Assembly: GCA_007130825.1 (NCBI GenBank)
Contig: SLRT01000060.1
Location: 1 to 61,006, forward strand
Direction of reading: 5' to 3'
Length of the DNA stretch: 61,006 nucleotides
Origin: Syntrophomonadaceae bacterium
GTDB taxonomy: Bacteria; Bacillota; Dethiobacteria; DTU022
The notes beneath the pieces are model-generated. The model was not told the DNA's origin. It saw only the letters and a list, made by a program, of their open reading frames with translations, and searched no databases. Within the stretch, counting starts at the first letter, position 1, and each line of letters opens with the position of its first letter. This document shows positions 1-8,275 of the stretch, in pieces. The position numbers were made by a program, and so were the translations under genes.

Positions 1-351
1 ATTATTGCCGGTCTGGCGGCTACCGAAGTTGAAGGAGTTTCATCGATGAGCGGCGGCATTGCCGGTGGAATTGCCGAAGTGCTGGGTCGTCGTAACCTGT
101 CTAAAGGAATAAAGGTTGAAGTAGGCACAGAAGAGGCAAAAATTGATATTTTTATCATCGTGGAGTACGGATCGCGTATTCCCGACGTGGCCTGGGATAT
201 CCAGGAAGGGGTTAAAAAAACGGTCGAGGATATGACCGGTTTGCATGTAACTTATGTTAACGTTCATGTCCAGGGCGTTCACTTCCCCCAGAAGGAAAAT
301 GAGCAAATAGAAGCAGAAACAGTTGAAGTGGAAGAAACCAACCAGATCTAG
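1..351 (+). CDS. asp23: Asp23/Gls24 family envelope stress protein, 5' end outside window
   Basis: The reading frame is open from base 1, so the N-terminus lies upstream; 116 C-terminal residues are visible. They contain the Asp23 pattern: a Gly-rich SGGIAGGIAEVLGRR stretch, a hydrophobic strand IDIFIIVEYGSRIPDVAWDIQ, and an amphipathic segment ending VTYVNVHVQGV, followed by an acidic tail. Proteins of this family are abundant cytoplasmic proteins held at the membrane by AmaP, which is encoded next. In Clostridia and Bacilli the gene usually lies upstream of nusB, as here. The family assignment is from motif recognition; the role in envelope stress is known from other Firmicutes, not shown here. 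Confidence 0.9.
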   Translation: MIAGLAATEVEGVSSMSGGIAGGIAEVLGRRNLSKGIKVEVGTEEAKIDIFIIVEYGSRIPDVAWDIQEGVKKTVEDMTGLHVTYVNVHVQGVHFPQKENEQIEAETVEVEETNQI

Positions 352-386
352 ATTGATGTGTTTTATACTGATAAGGGGGAATAAAC

Positions 387-917
387 ATGAAAGCGGTAGT
401 GCGTGTGATCATGGTATTTTTGGGGCTTTTGTTTGTCGGCGCCGGCCTTTTCCTGTTCGCTATAAACTACGACCTGATCCCGCAACTTAGACTGGATATG
501 CCCGCATGGGCAGATGAAAACGTCGTGCTTGCAGTCGGAGCAGCCCTGCTGCTTATCGCCCTGATCCTGTTTTCGCTGGGTTTACGGAAATCGCGAAAGC
601 CGGCTACAGCCGTGCTTAAAGGAAGCGAATATGGCGAAGTGCAGATCTCGATTACAGCTATCGAGAATATGGTCCTGCGGGTAGTGCAGCAAACCAAGGG
701 CATAAAAGATGTCAGCAGGTCGGTTTCTTTTACCCCGGACGGGTTGGTTGTTCAGGTCCGGATCAGGGTCCTGCCCGATGTTCCCATGCCCGGAGTAACC
801 AGTGAATTGCAGTCTAAAGTCAAGGAATATGTCGAAGAGATTACCGGCATAACCGTCCATGAGGTAAAGGTTGATGTCGAAAACATTGTCGTAGACCAGG
901 CTCAATCCAAAAAATAG
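387..917 (+). CDS. amaP: Alkaline shock response membrane anchor protein AmaP
   Basis: This 176-residue protein has two predicted membrane segments (about residues 7-28 and 45-64) and a cytoplasmic Asp23-like domain (about 80-170) ending in a VHEVKVDVENI strand. The layout matches AmaP, which recruits Asp23 to the membrane. It starts at ATG 387 behind AAGGGGGAA and lies 35 bp after asp23. The small DUF2273 protein that often sits between these genes is absent. An 8-bp GC hairpin (980-987 with 1013-1020) follows in the gap before nusB. Function is inferred from domain layout and gene order. Confidence 0.85.
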   Translation: MKAVVRVIMVFLGLLFVGAGLFLFAINYDLIPQLRLDMPAWADENVVLAVGAALLLIALILFSLGLRKSRKPATAVLKGSEYGEVQISITAIENMVLRVVQQTKGIKDVSRSVSFTPDGLVVQVRIRVLPDVPMPGVTSELQSKVKEYVEEITGITVHEVKVDVENIVVDQAQSKK

Positions 918-979
918 AACTTGTAACCGGATATAACGGAAAGTATCGCCGGTCTATGACAAACCGCTTGGTTCGCGAT

Positions 980-1020
980 CGGCAGGCAGCGGGGAAAGAT
1001 CCCGGGAAGCGCGCCTGCCG
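980..1020 (+). repeat. Intergenic hairpin between amaP and nusB
   Basis: CGGCAGGC at 980-987 pairs exactly with GCCTGCCG at 1013-1020, and GGGG/TCCC can pair within the loop. No T run follows, so it is not a classical terminator. A TATAAT hexamer at 1022-1027 sits just downstream but has no recognisable -35 at the right distance. It may be an RNA processing or attenuation hairpin. Confidence 0.45.
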
Positions 1021-1080
1021 CTATAATAGAAACAATACCAGCCTGCGGCGAACAGTTTGCAGCACGGAGGTACTAACCCA

Positions 1081-1497
1081 TTGTCCCGTCGTTTAGCCAG
1101 AGAAGTCGCCTTCACCGCCCTGTTTCAGGTTGATGTGGGCCGGTGCAGAACAAAAAATGCATTGATGCGTTCTATGGAAGGCTACAATTTCAACAGCGAA
1201 GAGGAGCAATTTATCACTGATCTGCTCACCAACACCGTTGAGCATCAGGATTATCTCGACGAAATAATTAAAAAATACCTGGTTAAGTGGGAGCTGGAGC
1301 GGCTTTCTGCGGTTGATAGAAACTTGCTGCGGCTGGCCTTGTATGAAATCCTCTACCGGGCCGATATTCCCCACGCGGTATCGATCAACGAAGCTCTGGA
1401 GCTGGCTAAAAAATACGGAAGCACCGGGGAAGCGGTCGGTTTCATTAACGGTGTTTTAGATCGTGCAGTAGGAGAAGCTTTTGATCGAGAAACCTGA
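1081..1497 (+). CDS. nusB: Transcription antitermination factor NusB
   Basis: The product is 138 residues, the usual NusB size, and begins LSRRLAREVAFTALFQVDVG. It carries the hallmark C-terminal pattern in which ...VDRNLLRLALYEILY is followed by IPHAVSINEALELAKKYG and a final FINGVLDR. NusB is an all-helical RNA-binding protein that pairs with NusE (S10) on boxA RNA during rRNA antitermination. I place the start at TTG 1081 because GGAGG (1066-1070) lies 10 bp upstream; an in-frame TTG at 1057 would place that site inside the gene. The stop overlaps the next gene by 17 bp, suggesting translational coupling. Confidence 0.95.
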   Translation: MSRRLAREVAFTALFQVDVGRCRTKNALMRSMEGYNFNSEEEQFITDLLTNTVEHQDYLDEIIKKYLVKWELERLSAVDRNLLRLALYEILYRADIPHAVSINEALELAKKYGSTGEAVGFINGVLDRAVGEAFDRET

Positions 1498-2443
1498 GCG
1501 GCGTCTGTATTTAGGTCTGGATACATCTGCATATACGACATCACTGGCTGTTGTAGATCAGGATGAAAGGCTTGTCTTCGACAGCAGGATGCCCCTTTCT
1601 GTTCAAGAGGGCAGTTTGGGTCTGCGTCAATCAGAGGCAGTTTTTTCGCATATCAAGAACCTTCCCTGCCTGTGGCAAAATGAGCCGGAAATACTTAAAG
1701 CGGGTTCGCTGACTGCTATTGCTTCGTCAGCCCGGCCGCGGCCGGTTGCCGGTTCATACATGCCCGTTTTTAAAGTAAGTGAGGCCTTTGGTTTGTTTCT
1801 TGCGCAAACCATGGGCCTTAATTATTTATCTTCCTCGCACCAGGAAGGCCATATTTTTGCCGGTTTATGGTCGGCCGGTTTGCAGGCCGGCTGTTACCTG
1901 GTTATTCATCTTTCCGGAGGCACAACCGAGATTGTTTCCACTGCGGAAAAAAGCCCCGGCTGCTTAAACTTGAACCTGCTGGGCGAAAGCGCCGATCTAA
2001 ACGCCGGCCAGTTTATCGATCGTTTGGGCCGGGCTATGGGCCTTGATTTTCCGGCCGGTCCGCAGCTGGAGAAACTGGCCGAAAGCGGAGGTCAAGACGC
2101 AATCAGGCTGCCGGTAGCGGTCCGGGGCAAGCAAATCAGCTTTTCCGGACCGGCCAGCCAGGCAGAACGCCTGATCGATCAAGGCTGCCGCCGGGAAGAT
2201 CTGGCCCGGGCGATTGAAGTTTGTATCGCCGATTCGCTGACTGCGGCAGTCAATCATTTGTCCCGCCAAACAGACTGCGACTACATTGTGCTTGCCGTCG
2301 GGGGTGTAATGGCCAACCGGTTTATCCGAAAACGTTTGCAGAAAAATCTTGCGGGCCGGGATCTGTTTTTCGCCAGTCCCGAGTACGCTTCCGATAACGC
2401 GGTGGGCCTGGCCGTGCAGGCCGCACGCCGCTTTAAAACTTAG
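1481..2443 (+). CDS. Kae1/TsaD-like (peptidase M22 family) paralogue
   Basis: This 320-residue protein has the ASKHA fold of the TsaD/Kae1 family: an N-terminal GLDTSAYTTSLAVVD phosphate loop, an S-HQEGH segment where TsaD has its metal-binding HxxxH, a glycine-rich HLSGGTTEIV loop and a C-terminal AVGGVMANRFIRKRL nucleotide loop. It is not canonical TsaD, because the surrounding consensus of the t6A enzyme is poorly kept. In Clostridia such copies are annotated as O-sialoglycoprotein endopeptidase-like, with no proven activity. The start TTG 1481 lies inside the nusB 3' end behind TAGGAG. Family is clear; substrate is unknown. Confidence 0.75.
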   Translation: MIEKPERRLYLGLDTSAYTTSLAVVDQDERLVFDSRMPLSVQEGSLGLRQSEAVFSHIKNLPCLWQNEPEILKAGSLTAIASSARPRPVAGSYMPVFKVSEAFGLFLAQTMGLNYLSSSHQEGHIFAGLWSAGLQAGCYLVIHLSGGTTEIVSTAEKSPGCLNLNLLGESADLNAGQFIDRLGRAMGLDFPAGPQLEKLAESGGQDAIRLPVAVRGKQISFSGPASQAERLIDQGCRREDLARAIEVCIADSLTAAVNHLSRQTDCDYIVLAVGGVMANRFIRKRLQKNLAGRDLFFASPEYASDNAVGLAVQAARRFKT

Positions 2444-2651
2444 ATAAAAATTATCGCTAAAGTTACGTACTATTAAAACTCTAAAAGGAATTTCTCAAAA
2501 CATGGCGAAGTTATCATGGATTGAGTGTACAGTTAAAGGCTGGGCCTTAAGCGTATATATTAACTACAGATGGAGGGAGGATGCGTGAAAAGTATCACGA
2601 ACTTTAACCGGGGAGGTAGGTTAAGAAATTTCTTTAGGGAGAGAGGGAAAA

Positions 2652-4613
2652 ATGTCCAAGGTATTTTTTAGCAGCTGGAATGGTAAATTAAACGATGAAC
2701 GAAATAAGAACAGTGATCAAAGGATGGACCTGGAAAAATTGGATATACCCTCTCAGCTTGAAGGCGATGATTTAAAGGCCTTTATTGGCTGGGCGGGTTT
2801 AGTGATTGTGGATCCGGAATTAAATGTGGTCGAAGCTTTAAAAGAATACTTCAAGAATGTCCAGCAGGAATCTTGCGGCCGCTGTATTCCCTGCCGGGCC
2901 GGCAGTAAAGTAATCACCGACCGGTTGGAAAAGTTGATTGCAGGCAAAGGCAGCGAAAAAGACCTGGTCTTTTTAAAAGAGATCAGCCAGCTGATTAAGG
3001 ACAGTTCGCTTTGCGAACTGGGAATGTCTTCACCGGTTCCCCTGCTGCACGCTCTGGAACACTTCGCAGAAGACTTTTCCGCTTATTTAAAAGAAGACCG
3101 GCCTGCAGGGGGCAATGGTCTGGCTTACCGGCCGATTTTGACTGCGCCCTGCCGCAACGGTTGTCCTGCTCATATCAATATCCCCAAGTATATCGAATCA
3201 ATCAAAGAAGGCAATTATGAAGAAGCTCTGGCGGTGAACCGGGAAAAAACGCCGCTGGTCGGCACCCTGGGAAGGGTTTGTGTCCACCCCTGTGAATCAA
3301 ACTGTAACCGTCAACCTTATGATCAGTCGCTGTCGATCAGGCTCTTAAAGCGTTTTGCCGCAGATTTCGGGGCTAAAAACGATTACGATAAAAAAAATGA
3401 ACTTCCCAGGCCGGCTGCTGATGCCGATAAGGTCGCTGTTGTCGGCGCCGGCCCGGCCGGGCTGAACGCTGCTTACCAGCTGGCTCAAAAAGGTTATGCC
3501 GTGACTATTTACGAGGCTCTGCCCGTAGCCGGGGGCATGCTGGCGGTCGGGATTCCCAGCTACCGCCTGCCCCGTGATATTCTTAATGCGGAAATCGGGC
3601 TGGTGGAAAGCCTCGGTGTGGAAATAAAGTATAATATGCGGGTCGGGGTAGATATAAGCTTAGATAAGCTCTGGGATGAAGGCTACAAGGCGATATTTAT
3701 CGCCAACGGCCTGCACGAAAGCGCGACCATGGGCTGCCAGGGTGAAGATGCCGGCTACAAGGGTTTTATACCCGGCGTAGAGTACCTGCGCAAGATGAAT
3801 CTTGGTGAAAAAGTCGATCTGGGCGACAGGGTCGCCGTTATCGGCGGCGGAAACGTGGCCATGGACTGTGCCCGTTCTGCTTTGCGACTCGGGGCGAAAG
3901 AAGTTAACCTGATTTACCGCCGCAGCCGGGCGGAAATGCCGGCCAACGAGGCGGAAGTGGATGCCGCTGAAGAGGAAGGGGTTATATTTCACATGCTTTC
4001 CAACCCGACCTGCATCCTCGAAGAAGGCAGTTGTGTCAGCGGCCTGCAGTGCATCAGGATGAAGCTCGGTGAACCCGATGAAAGCGGAAGGCGCCGACCG
4101 GTACCGGTGGAAGGATCCGAACATGTCCTGGAGGTAGATACGGTTATCCCGGCCATCGGCCAGGTAGCTGATTATTGTTACATGACCCCGGACTGCGGAC
4201 TGGAGCTGACTAAAAAAGGAACCCTGGTGGCAGATTCGCAAACCATGGCTGCTGACGCTCCCGGTGTATTTGCCGGAGGTGATGTTGTCCTCGGCGCCGC
4301 AACAGTAATCGAGGCGATCGCTTCGGCCAACCGCGCCGCTGAAGCAATTGATAACTATATTAGGACCGGAAAGAGCAGCGTGGAGTCACAACTAGTGCAG
4401 GAAAGGCATGTAGAAAAAATAGGGGTTTATAAAGAGGAAGTAGTGCCGGAAATGGTCGGGGGAAGAGCCCGCCTGGAAGAAGAAGTATGCCCGGTTCAGG
4501 AAAGGTTACAGGGTTTTGCTGAAGCAGAACTGGGCTTTAAAAATCCATCAGAAGTGATCACCGAAGCGGAACGCTGCATCAAGTGTTTACGCCTGGGTCT
4601 GGCCATTTTATAA
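2652..4613 (+). CDS. SfrB-like NADPH oxidoreductase beta subunit (NuoF C-terminal Fe-S domain fused to GltD/NfnB-type flavoprotein)
   Basis: The 653 residues hold three parts. Residues about 40-150 resemble the C-terminal 4Fe-4S cap of NuoF (SCGRCIPCRAG plus a fourth Cys in SLCELGM), but the FMN/NADH-binding body of NuoF is absent. Residues about 165-230 form the Fe-S helical domain of glutamate synthase small subunits (CRNGCPAHINIP, GRVCVHPCESNCNR). The rest is a two-dinucleotide flavoprotein with VAVVGAGPAGLNAA for FAD, VAVIGGGNVAMDCARSA for NAD(P) and a C-terminal FAGGDVV...VIEAIASANRAAEAI. This layout matches SfrB of the Geobacter NADPH-Fe(III) oxidoreductase. It starts behind a purine-rich site and runs 21 bp ahead of its NuoG-like partner. 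The physiological acceptor is unknown. Confidence 0.78.
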   Translation: MSKVFFSSWNGKLNDERNKNSDQRMDLEKLDIPSQLEGDDLKAFIGWAGLVIVDPELNVVEALKEYFKNVQQESCGRCIPCRAGSKVITDRLEKLIAGKGSEKDLVFLKEISQLIKDSSLCELGMSSPVPLLHALEHFAEDFSAYLKEDRPAGGNGLAYRPILTAPCRNGCPAHINIPKYIESIKEGNYEEALAVNREKTPLVGTLGRVCVHPCESNCNRQPYDQSLSIRLLKRFAADFGAKNDYDKKNELPRPAADADKVAVVGAGPAGLNAAYQLAQKGYAVTIYEALPVAGGMLAVGIPSYRLPRDILNAEIGLVESLGVEIKYNMRVGVDISLDKLWDEGYKAIFIANGLHESATMGCQGEDAGYKGFIPGVEYLRKMNLGEKVDLGDRVAVIGGGNVAMDCARSALRLGAKEVNLIYRRSRAEMPANEAEVDAAEEEGVIFHMLSNPTCILEEGSCVSGLQCIRMKLGEPDESGRRRPVPVEGSEHVLEVDTVIPAIGQVADYCYMTPDCGLELTKKGTLVADSQTMAADAPGVFAGGDVVLGAATVIEAIASANRAAEAIDNYIRTGKSSVESQLVQERHVEKIGVYKEEVVPEMVGGRARLEEEVCPVQERLQGFAEAELGFKNPSEVITEAERCIKCLRLGLAIL

Positions 4614-4634
4614 CCGAGGGGAGGGTATAAAAAA

Positions 4635-6656
4635 ATGAAAACAGTAAACTTACAAATTGATGGCAAGAAGATATTTGCTGAAGAGGGCACGACTATTCTG
4701 GAGGCGGCCCGGCAGAACGGAATCGATATTCCCACTTTATGCTACCACCCCCGGTTGGCACCGCTTGGCCATTGCCGTGTCTGTATCGTTGATATCGAGG
4801 GAATCGACAAGCCGGTAACGTCCTGCGATAATCCGGTCGCCGCAGGCATGGTGATTGCGACCGATACGCCGGAAATTCAAGAAATGCGTAACCAGATCCT
4901 GGTCTTGTCTTTATCGACTCATCCGTACAAAGACTGCCTGACCTGTGTGCGAACCGGTACATGTGAATTGCAGGAGAAGGCATATAACTTCAAGGTCGAC
5001 CTGCCCGAACAGCTCGAGCAGGAAATACCGACGGAAAAATCTGCAGACAATCCTTACATCGTCCGCGACGAGGAAAAATGCATTCTTTGCGGCCGCTGTA
5101 TCCAGGTTTGCCGCAGCGGGCCGGGCTGTTTTGTCTACAGCATGATCGGCAACGGGGTTAACACCCGGGTGGTTCCCTACCGTGACGGTAAGGTGGTTTC
5201 CATGGAAGAAGCAGGCTGTATATTCTGCGGACAATGCGTCGATGTATGCCCGGTAGCGGCTTTAACTGAAACGGGCAGAACCGCCGGAGGAAGAGAATGG
5301 GAATTGCTGCAGGCACCCGGGGTCTGTGTCGAATGCTCGCTTGGCTGCACCCTGGAAAGGCAGGCCTCCGGCGACGAACTGATCAAGGTAACCGTGCCCG
5401 CTGAAGGGGATAAAGTCAGCTGGCTCTGCAAAAAAGGCAAGTTTGGTGTCCATGAACTTGATCCCAAGCCGGCCGCAGCGCCGCTTTTACGCCAGGGCAA
5501 TGAATATAAAGAAATACCTTATGACGAGGCTGTTAAGCAAACTGCCCGGACTTTGCTCGATATTAAAAAGAACTCCGGCCCGGGCGCTGTAGCCGTCCTT
5601 GCTTCCGGAAAACAAAGCAACGAGGAAGGCTACCTGCTGCAGAAACTGGCCCGCTCCGTTTTAGGTACCGCCAACGTTGACCTCGGGGTTGAAAAATCCT
5701 GGGCGCAGGCTTATCAGGGTATGCTGAAAATAACCGGGGGCGGAGTTTGCGGACCGACACCGGCATCAATGCAGGAATGCGAAGCGATCATCGTGATCGG
5801 ATCGGGGCTCGATGAAAGCCATCCGGTAGCAGCGATGGCCGTTCAGCAGGCGGGGCGCTTCGGCGATGCGGTTATTGTCCGCCTGGCCGGCGGAAATGAT
5901 CAGAGCAGCGCCTGGGAAGAAATTAATATAACACCCAGGCCCGGTGGTGAAGCCGCCGCGCTTGAAGGAATAACCGCAGCTATCCGGGGCAAAGACGTAT
6001 CGAAAGCGGCCCGGGAGGCTGGAATTACTGCCGATGAATTAAAAGCGGCCGCCGGACAGTTGTCGAAAATGAGAAGCTGTACTGTGGTCAGCTCCTCATT
6101 CTTTGACTCTGCCGATGAAAAACAAATCGAAGCTCTGCTCAGCATGGCTGAAGCGAGCGGACAGCTTGAGCGCGGACGCAGTGAACTACTGCTCCTGTCC
6201 CGCTTCAGTAATGCGGCCGGAACAATTGTGCTCGGCGGGTCGCCGCTTTTCGGTCCGGGTTTTACGGCTTTAAACGGCGAAGCCGGCCTTAACCGCGAAG
6301 AAATTGCCGCGGCAGCAAAAGAAGGAAAGGTCAAAGGGGTGCTTAGTATCGGAAATGGCTTTGCTGACGCGAAACCAGGCGGCCTGGAATTTCTGGCTTC
6401 CTCCTGCCTTGTCCGTGAGGAAGCGCCGGAAAATGCCGACCTGCTGCTTCCCGCCCAGCCGGCTGTCCGAAAACGAGGCGCTTTTACCAATTCCTCCGGG
6501 CAAACCTGTTTTAATGAAACGGCCCTGCCAGATGCGCGCAATCAGCCGGAAGACTGGAAGTTGATCTGTGATCTGGCCGAGGCTATGGGCGAAAAGTGGA
6601 ACTATACTTCCCTGGAGGATATCCGGGAAGAAATGCGCGAGCTGATACCCGGTTAA
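4635..6656 (+). CDS. SfrA-like / NuoG-like iron-sulfur subunit of an NADPH oxidoreductase
   Basis: Read in order, the 673 residues contain a 2Fe-2S ferredoxin domain (PTLCYHPRL...HCRVC), a His-Cys 4Fe-4S domain (HPYKDCLTCVRTGTCELQ), two 4Fe-4S motifs (CILCGRCIQVC and CIFCGQCVDVC), the molybdopterin-family Fe4S4 domain (CVECSLGC...WLCKKGKFG) and a shortened molybdopterin-oxidoreductase body. In formate dehydrogenases a Sec or Cys ligand follows; here the matching region (ARSVLGTANVDLGVEKSW) has none, so I read it as an electron-transfer subunit like NuoG or SfrA. A strong GAGGGGAGGG site precedes ATG 4635. It probably works with the product of 2652-4613. Confidence 0.78.
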   Translation: MKTVNLQIDGKKIFAEEGTTILEAARQNGIDIPTLCYHPRLAPLGHCRVCIVDIEGIDKPVTSCDNPVAAGMVIATDTPEIQEMRNQILVLSLSTHPYKDCLTCVRTGTCELQEKAYNFKVDLPEQLEQEIPTEKSADNPYIVRDEEKCILCGRCIQVCRSGPGCFVYSMIGNGVNTRVVPYRDGKVVSMEEAGCIFCGQCVDVCPVAALTETGRTAGGREWELLQAPGVCVECSLGCTLERQASGDELIKVTVPAEGDKVSWLCKKGKFGVHELDPKPAAAPLLRQGNEYKEIPYDEAVKQTARTLLDIKKNSGPGAVAVLASGKQSNEEGYLLQKLARSVLGTANVDLGVEKSWAQAYQGMLKITGGGVCGPTPASMQECEAIIVIGSGLDESHPVAAMAVQQAGRFGDAVIVRLAGGNDQSSAWEEINITPRPGGEAAALEGITAAIRGKDVSKAAREAGITADELKAAAGQLSKMRSCTVVSSSFFDSADEKQIEALLSMAEASGQLERGRSELLLLSRFSNAAGTIVLGGSPLFGPGFTALNGEAGLNREEIAAAAKEGKVKGVLSIGNGFADAKPGGLEFLASSCLVREEAPENADLLLPAQPAVRKRGAFTNSSGQTCFNETALPDARNQPEDWKLICDLAEAMGEKWNYTSLEDIREEMRELIPG

Positions 6657-6725
6657 GCAATTACTTCCGGACATATAATTGACGGCCGGAGATTAGATCA
6701 GTTAACCGGGAGGTATAAAGCAGAA

Positions 6726-6797
6726 ATGCCCGGCTGCCTGCAGCAGCAAATCAACGTTGCCCAGGCAGCCGGGCCCAGCTGCAAACATTATGGATGA
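6726..6797 (+). other. Possible 23-codon leader ORF with internal hairpin ahead of xseA
   Basis: ATG 6726 lies 12 bp after GGGAGG (6708-6713) and opens a 23-codon frame whose stop TGA 6795-6797 overlaps the second and third codons of xseA (ATG 6790). Within it CCCGGCTGCCTG (6729-6740) is an exact inverted repeat of CAGGCAGCCGGG (6762-6773). Translation through this hairpin could expose the xseA start, which lacks a good site of its own. This is inference from layout; the peptide itself resembles nothing I know. Confidence 0.35.
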
Positions 6798-8016
6798 GCA
6801 CTTGACGGTTTTAAATGTTTCCGAGATCAACCGCTACGTGAAAGGGTTGATTCAAAATGACCCGCGCCTGCGTGATTTATGGGTGAGGGGGGAGATCTCC
6901 AATTATAAACACCACCGCTCCGGACATATGTACTTTACGGTAAAAGACAGCTCATCTTCTCTGCGCTGTGTTTTTTTTCGCCGCGAAAATATGCGCTGTA
7001 TTTTTCAGCCGGCCGACGGTATGGATGTAATTTTACACGGAAACCTGTCGGTATACGAGCCGGGCGGTATTTACCAGCTTTACGTGCAGGAAATGCAGCC
7101 GGCCGGGATGGGTTCGTTGTTTGTTGCTTTCGAGCAGTTAAAACATAAATTGGAAGCAGACGGCCTGTTCAGGGCTGAACATAAAAAAAAGCTGCCGCTT
7201 GTTCCCCGAAAAATCGGGTTGATTACCTCGCCAAGCGGAGCGGCCCTGCAGGATATTTTAACTACGATCAAGAAACGTTTTCCCCATGTTCACCTGCTGG
7301 TCGTTGAAAGCCTCGTCCAGGGAGCCGGGGCAGCGGCCGATATTGTCCGGGCCCTGGATCTGCTGAATACAATGGAAGATATCGATATAATTATTCTCAC
7401 CCGCGGCGGCGGTTCGCTCGAAGATTTGTGGCCGTTTAATGAGGAAATAGTCGCCCGGGCTATTTACCGTTCATCCAAGCCGGTTGTTTCGGCGGTGGGG
7501 CATGAAACTGATTTTACCATAGCCGATTTCACTGCCGATGTAAGGGCGCACACTCCGACGGAAGCGGCAGCGGCGGCGGTGCCAATTTATGATGAGCTGC
7601 TGTTGGATATCGGTCAATTACGCAACCGGGCCGGCCTGGCCCTGCACAACCGGGTGCAGCAGGAAAAGCAGCGGCTTGACCATGTAGTCGGTGAACGATT
7701 TTTCCGCCGGCCGCGGGAACGGATCAAAGTATTGCGGGACTCTCTGGAAAATAACGAGACGAAACTGCGGCGGGAGATTGTGCGTGTGCTGCAGTTGAAG
7801 GGGATCAAGCTGACCGCCCTGGTTGATAAGCTGGAAAGCTACAGTCCTCTGAAAGTGATGAGCCGGGGTTACAGTTTTTGCCGCGACGGGCAGGGTCGCA
7901 TTATCCGCTCGATTAAAGATATCCGCATTGGCCAGCTGCTGCATCTGAGTTTCAAGGACGGAAAAGCCGAATGCCGCGCTGAAAAGGTTGAGGAGGACTG
8001 TATCGTTGACCGATAA
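6790..8016 (+). CDS. xseA: Exodeoxyribonuclease VII large subunit
   Basis: The 408-residue product matches XseA. An N-terminal OB-fold (VSEINRYVKGLI...LWVRGEISNYKHHRSGHMYFTVKD) is followed by the catalytic domain with IGLITSPSGAALQDIL, the DIIILTRGGGSLEDLWPFNEE block and SAVGHETDFTIADFTADVRAHTPTEAA, then a long helical region. With XseB it degrades single-stranded DNA into oligonucleotides. I choose ATG 6790 because the protein then begins close to the conserved OB domain; an in-frame TTG at 6757 would lie inside a hairpin. The ribosome site at 6790 is weak, which fits coupling to the short leader frame at 6726. Confidence 0.95.
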   Translation: MDEHLTVLNVSEINRYVKGLIQNDPRLRDLWVRGEISNYKHHRSGHMYFTVKDSSSSLRCVFFRRENMRCIFQPADGMDVILHGNLSVYEPGGIYQLYVQEMQPAGMGSLFVAFEQLKHKLEADGLFRAEHKKKLPLVPRKIGLITSPSGAALQDILTTIKKRFPHVHLLVVESLVQGAGAAADIVRALDLLNTMEDIDIIILTRGGGSLEDLWPFNEEIVARAIYRSSKPVVSAVGHETDFTIADFTADVRAHTPTEAAAAAVPIYDELLLDIGQLRNRAGLALHNRVQQEKQRLDHVVGERFFRRPRERIKVLRDSLENNETKLRREIVRVLQLKGIKLTALVDKLESYSPLKVMSRGYSFCRDGQGRIIRSIKDIRIGQLLHLSFKDGKAECRAEKVEEDCIVDR

Positions 8017-8275
8017 AAAAATTGAAGAGATGACTTATGAAGAAGCGGTAAAGCGATTGGAAGAAATCGTCAGCCGCCTGGAAAATGCCGAAATACCCCT
8101 GGAGGAATCGCTGTCTTCTTTCCAGGAAGGAATTGCCCTTTCCCGTTACTGCCGGGAAAAACTGGCCGAAATCGAATACCGGGTGGAATACCTGCTTAAA
8201 GAAGAACAGCAGCAGTCTTTTGATCTTGAAGGCGGCAAGACAGGGGAGAATAATGGTGATGGAGACGAAAAATGA
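8006..8275 (+). CDS. xseB: Exodeoxyribonuclease VII small subunit
   Basis: The product has 89 residues with the XseB signature: MTYEEAVKRLEEIVSRLENAEIPLEESLSSFQEG and ending in a charged tail. XseB forms a helical bundle bound to the C-terminal region of XseA. The start TTG 8006 lies 9 bp after AGGAGG (7991-7996) and overlaps the end of xseA by 11 bp; an in-frame TTG at 7988 would sit ahead of that site. The stop overlaps the ATG of ispA (ATGA), so xseA, xseB and ispA are translationally linked. Confidence 0.95.
   Translation: MTDKKIEEMTYEEAVKRLEEIVSRLENAEIPLEESLSSFQEGIALSRYCREKLAEIEYRVEYLLKEEQQQSFDLEGGKTGENNGDGDEK

Noticed and set aside
2521-2561. Promoter ahead of the SfrB-like gene (TTGAGT with TATATT).
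   Set aside because: The spacer would be 29 bp, far too long.
5900-6541. 213-codon minus-strand frame.
   Set aside because: Shadow of the SfrA-like gene; composition is Ser/Pro/Arg rich and has no family resemblance.
4635-6656. Formate dehydrogenase catalytic subunit.
   Set aside because: No in-frame TGA for selenocysteine and no Cys at the molybdenum ligand position; the protein is shorter than FdhA and resembles NuoG or SfrA.
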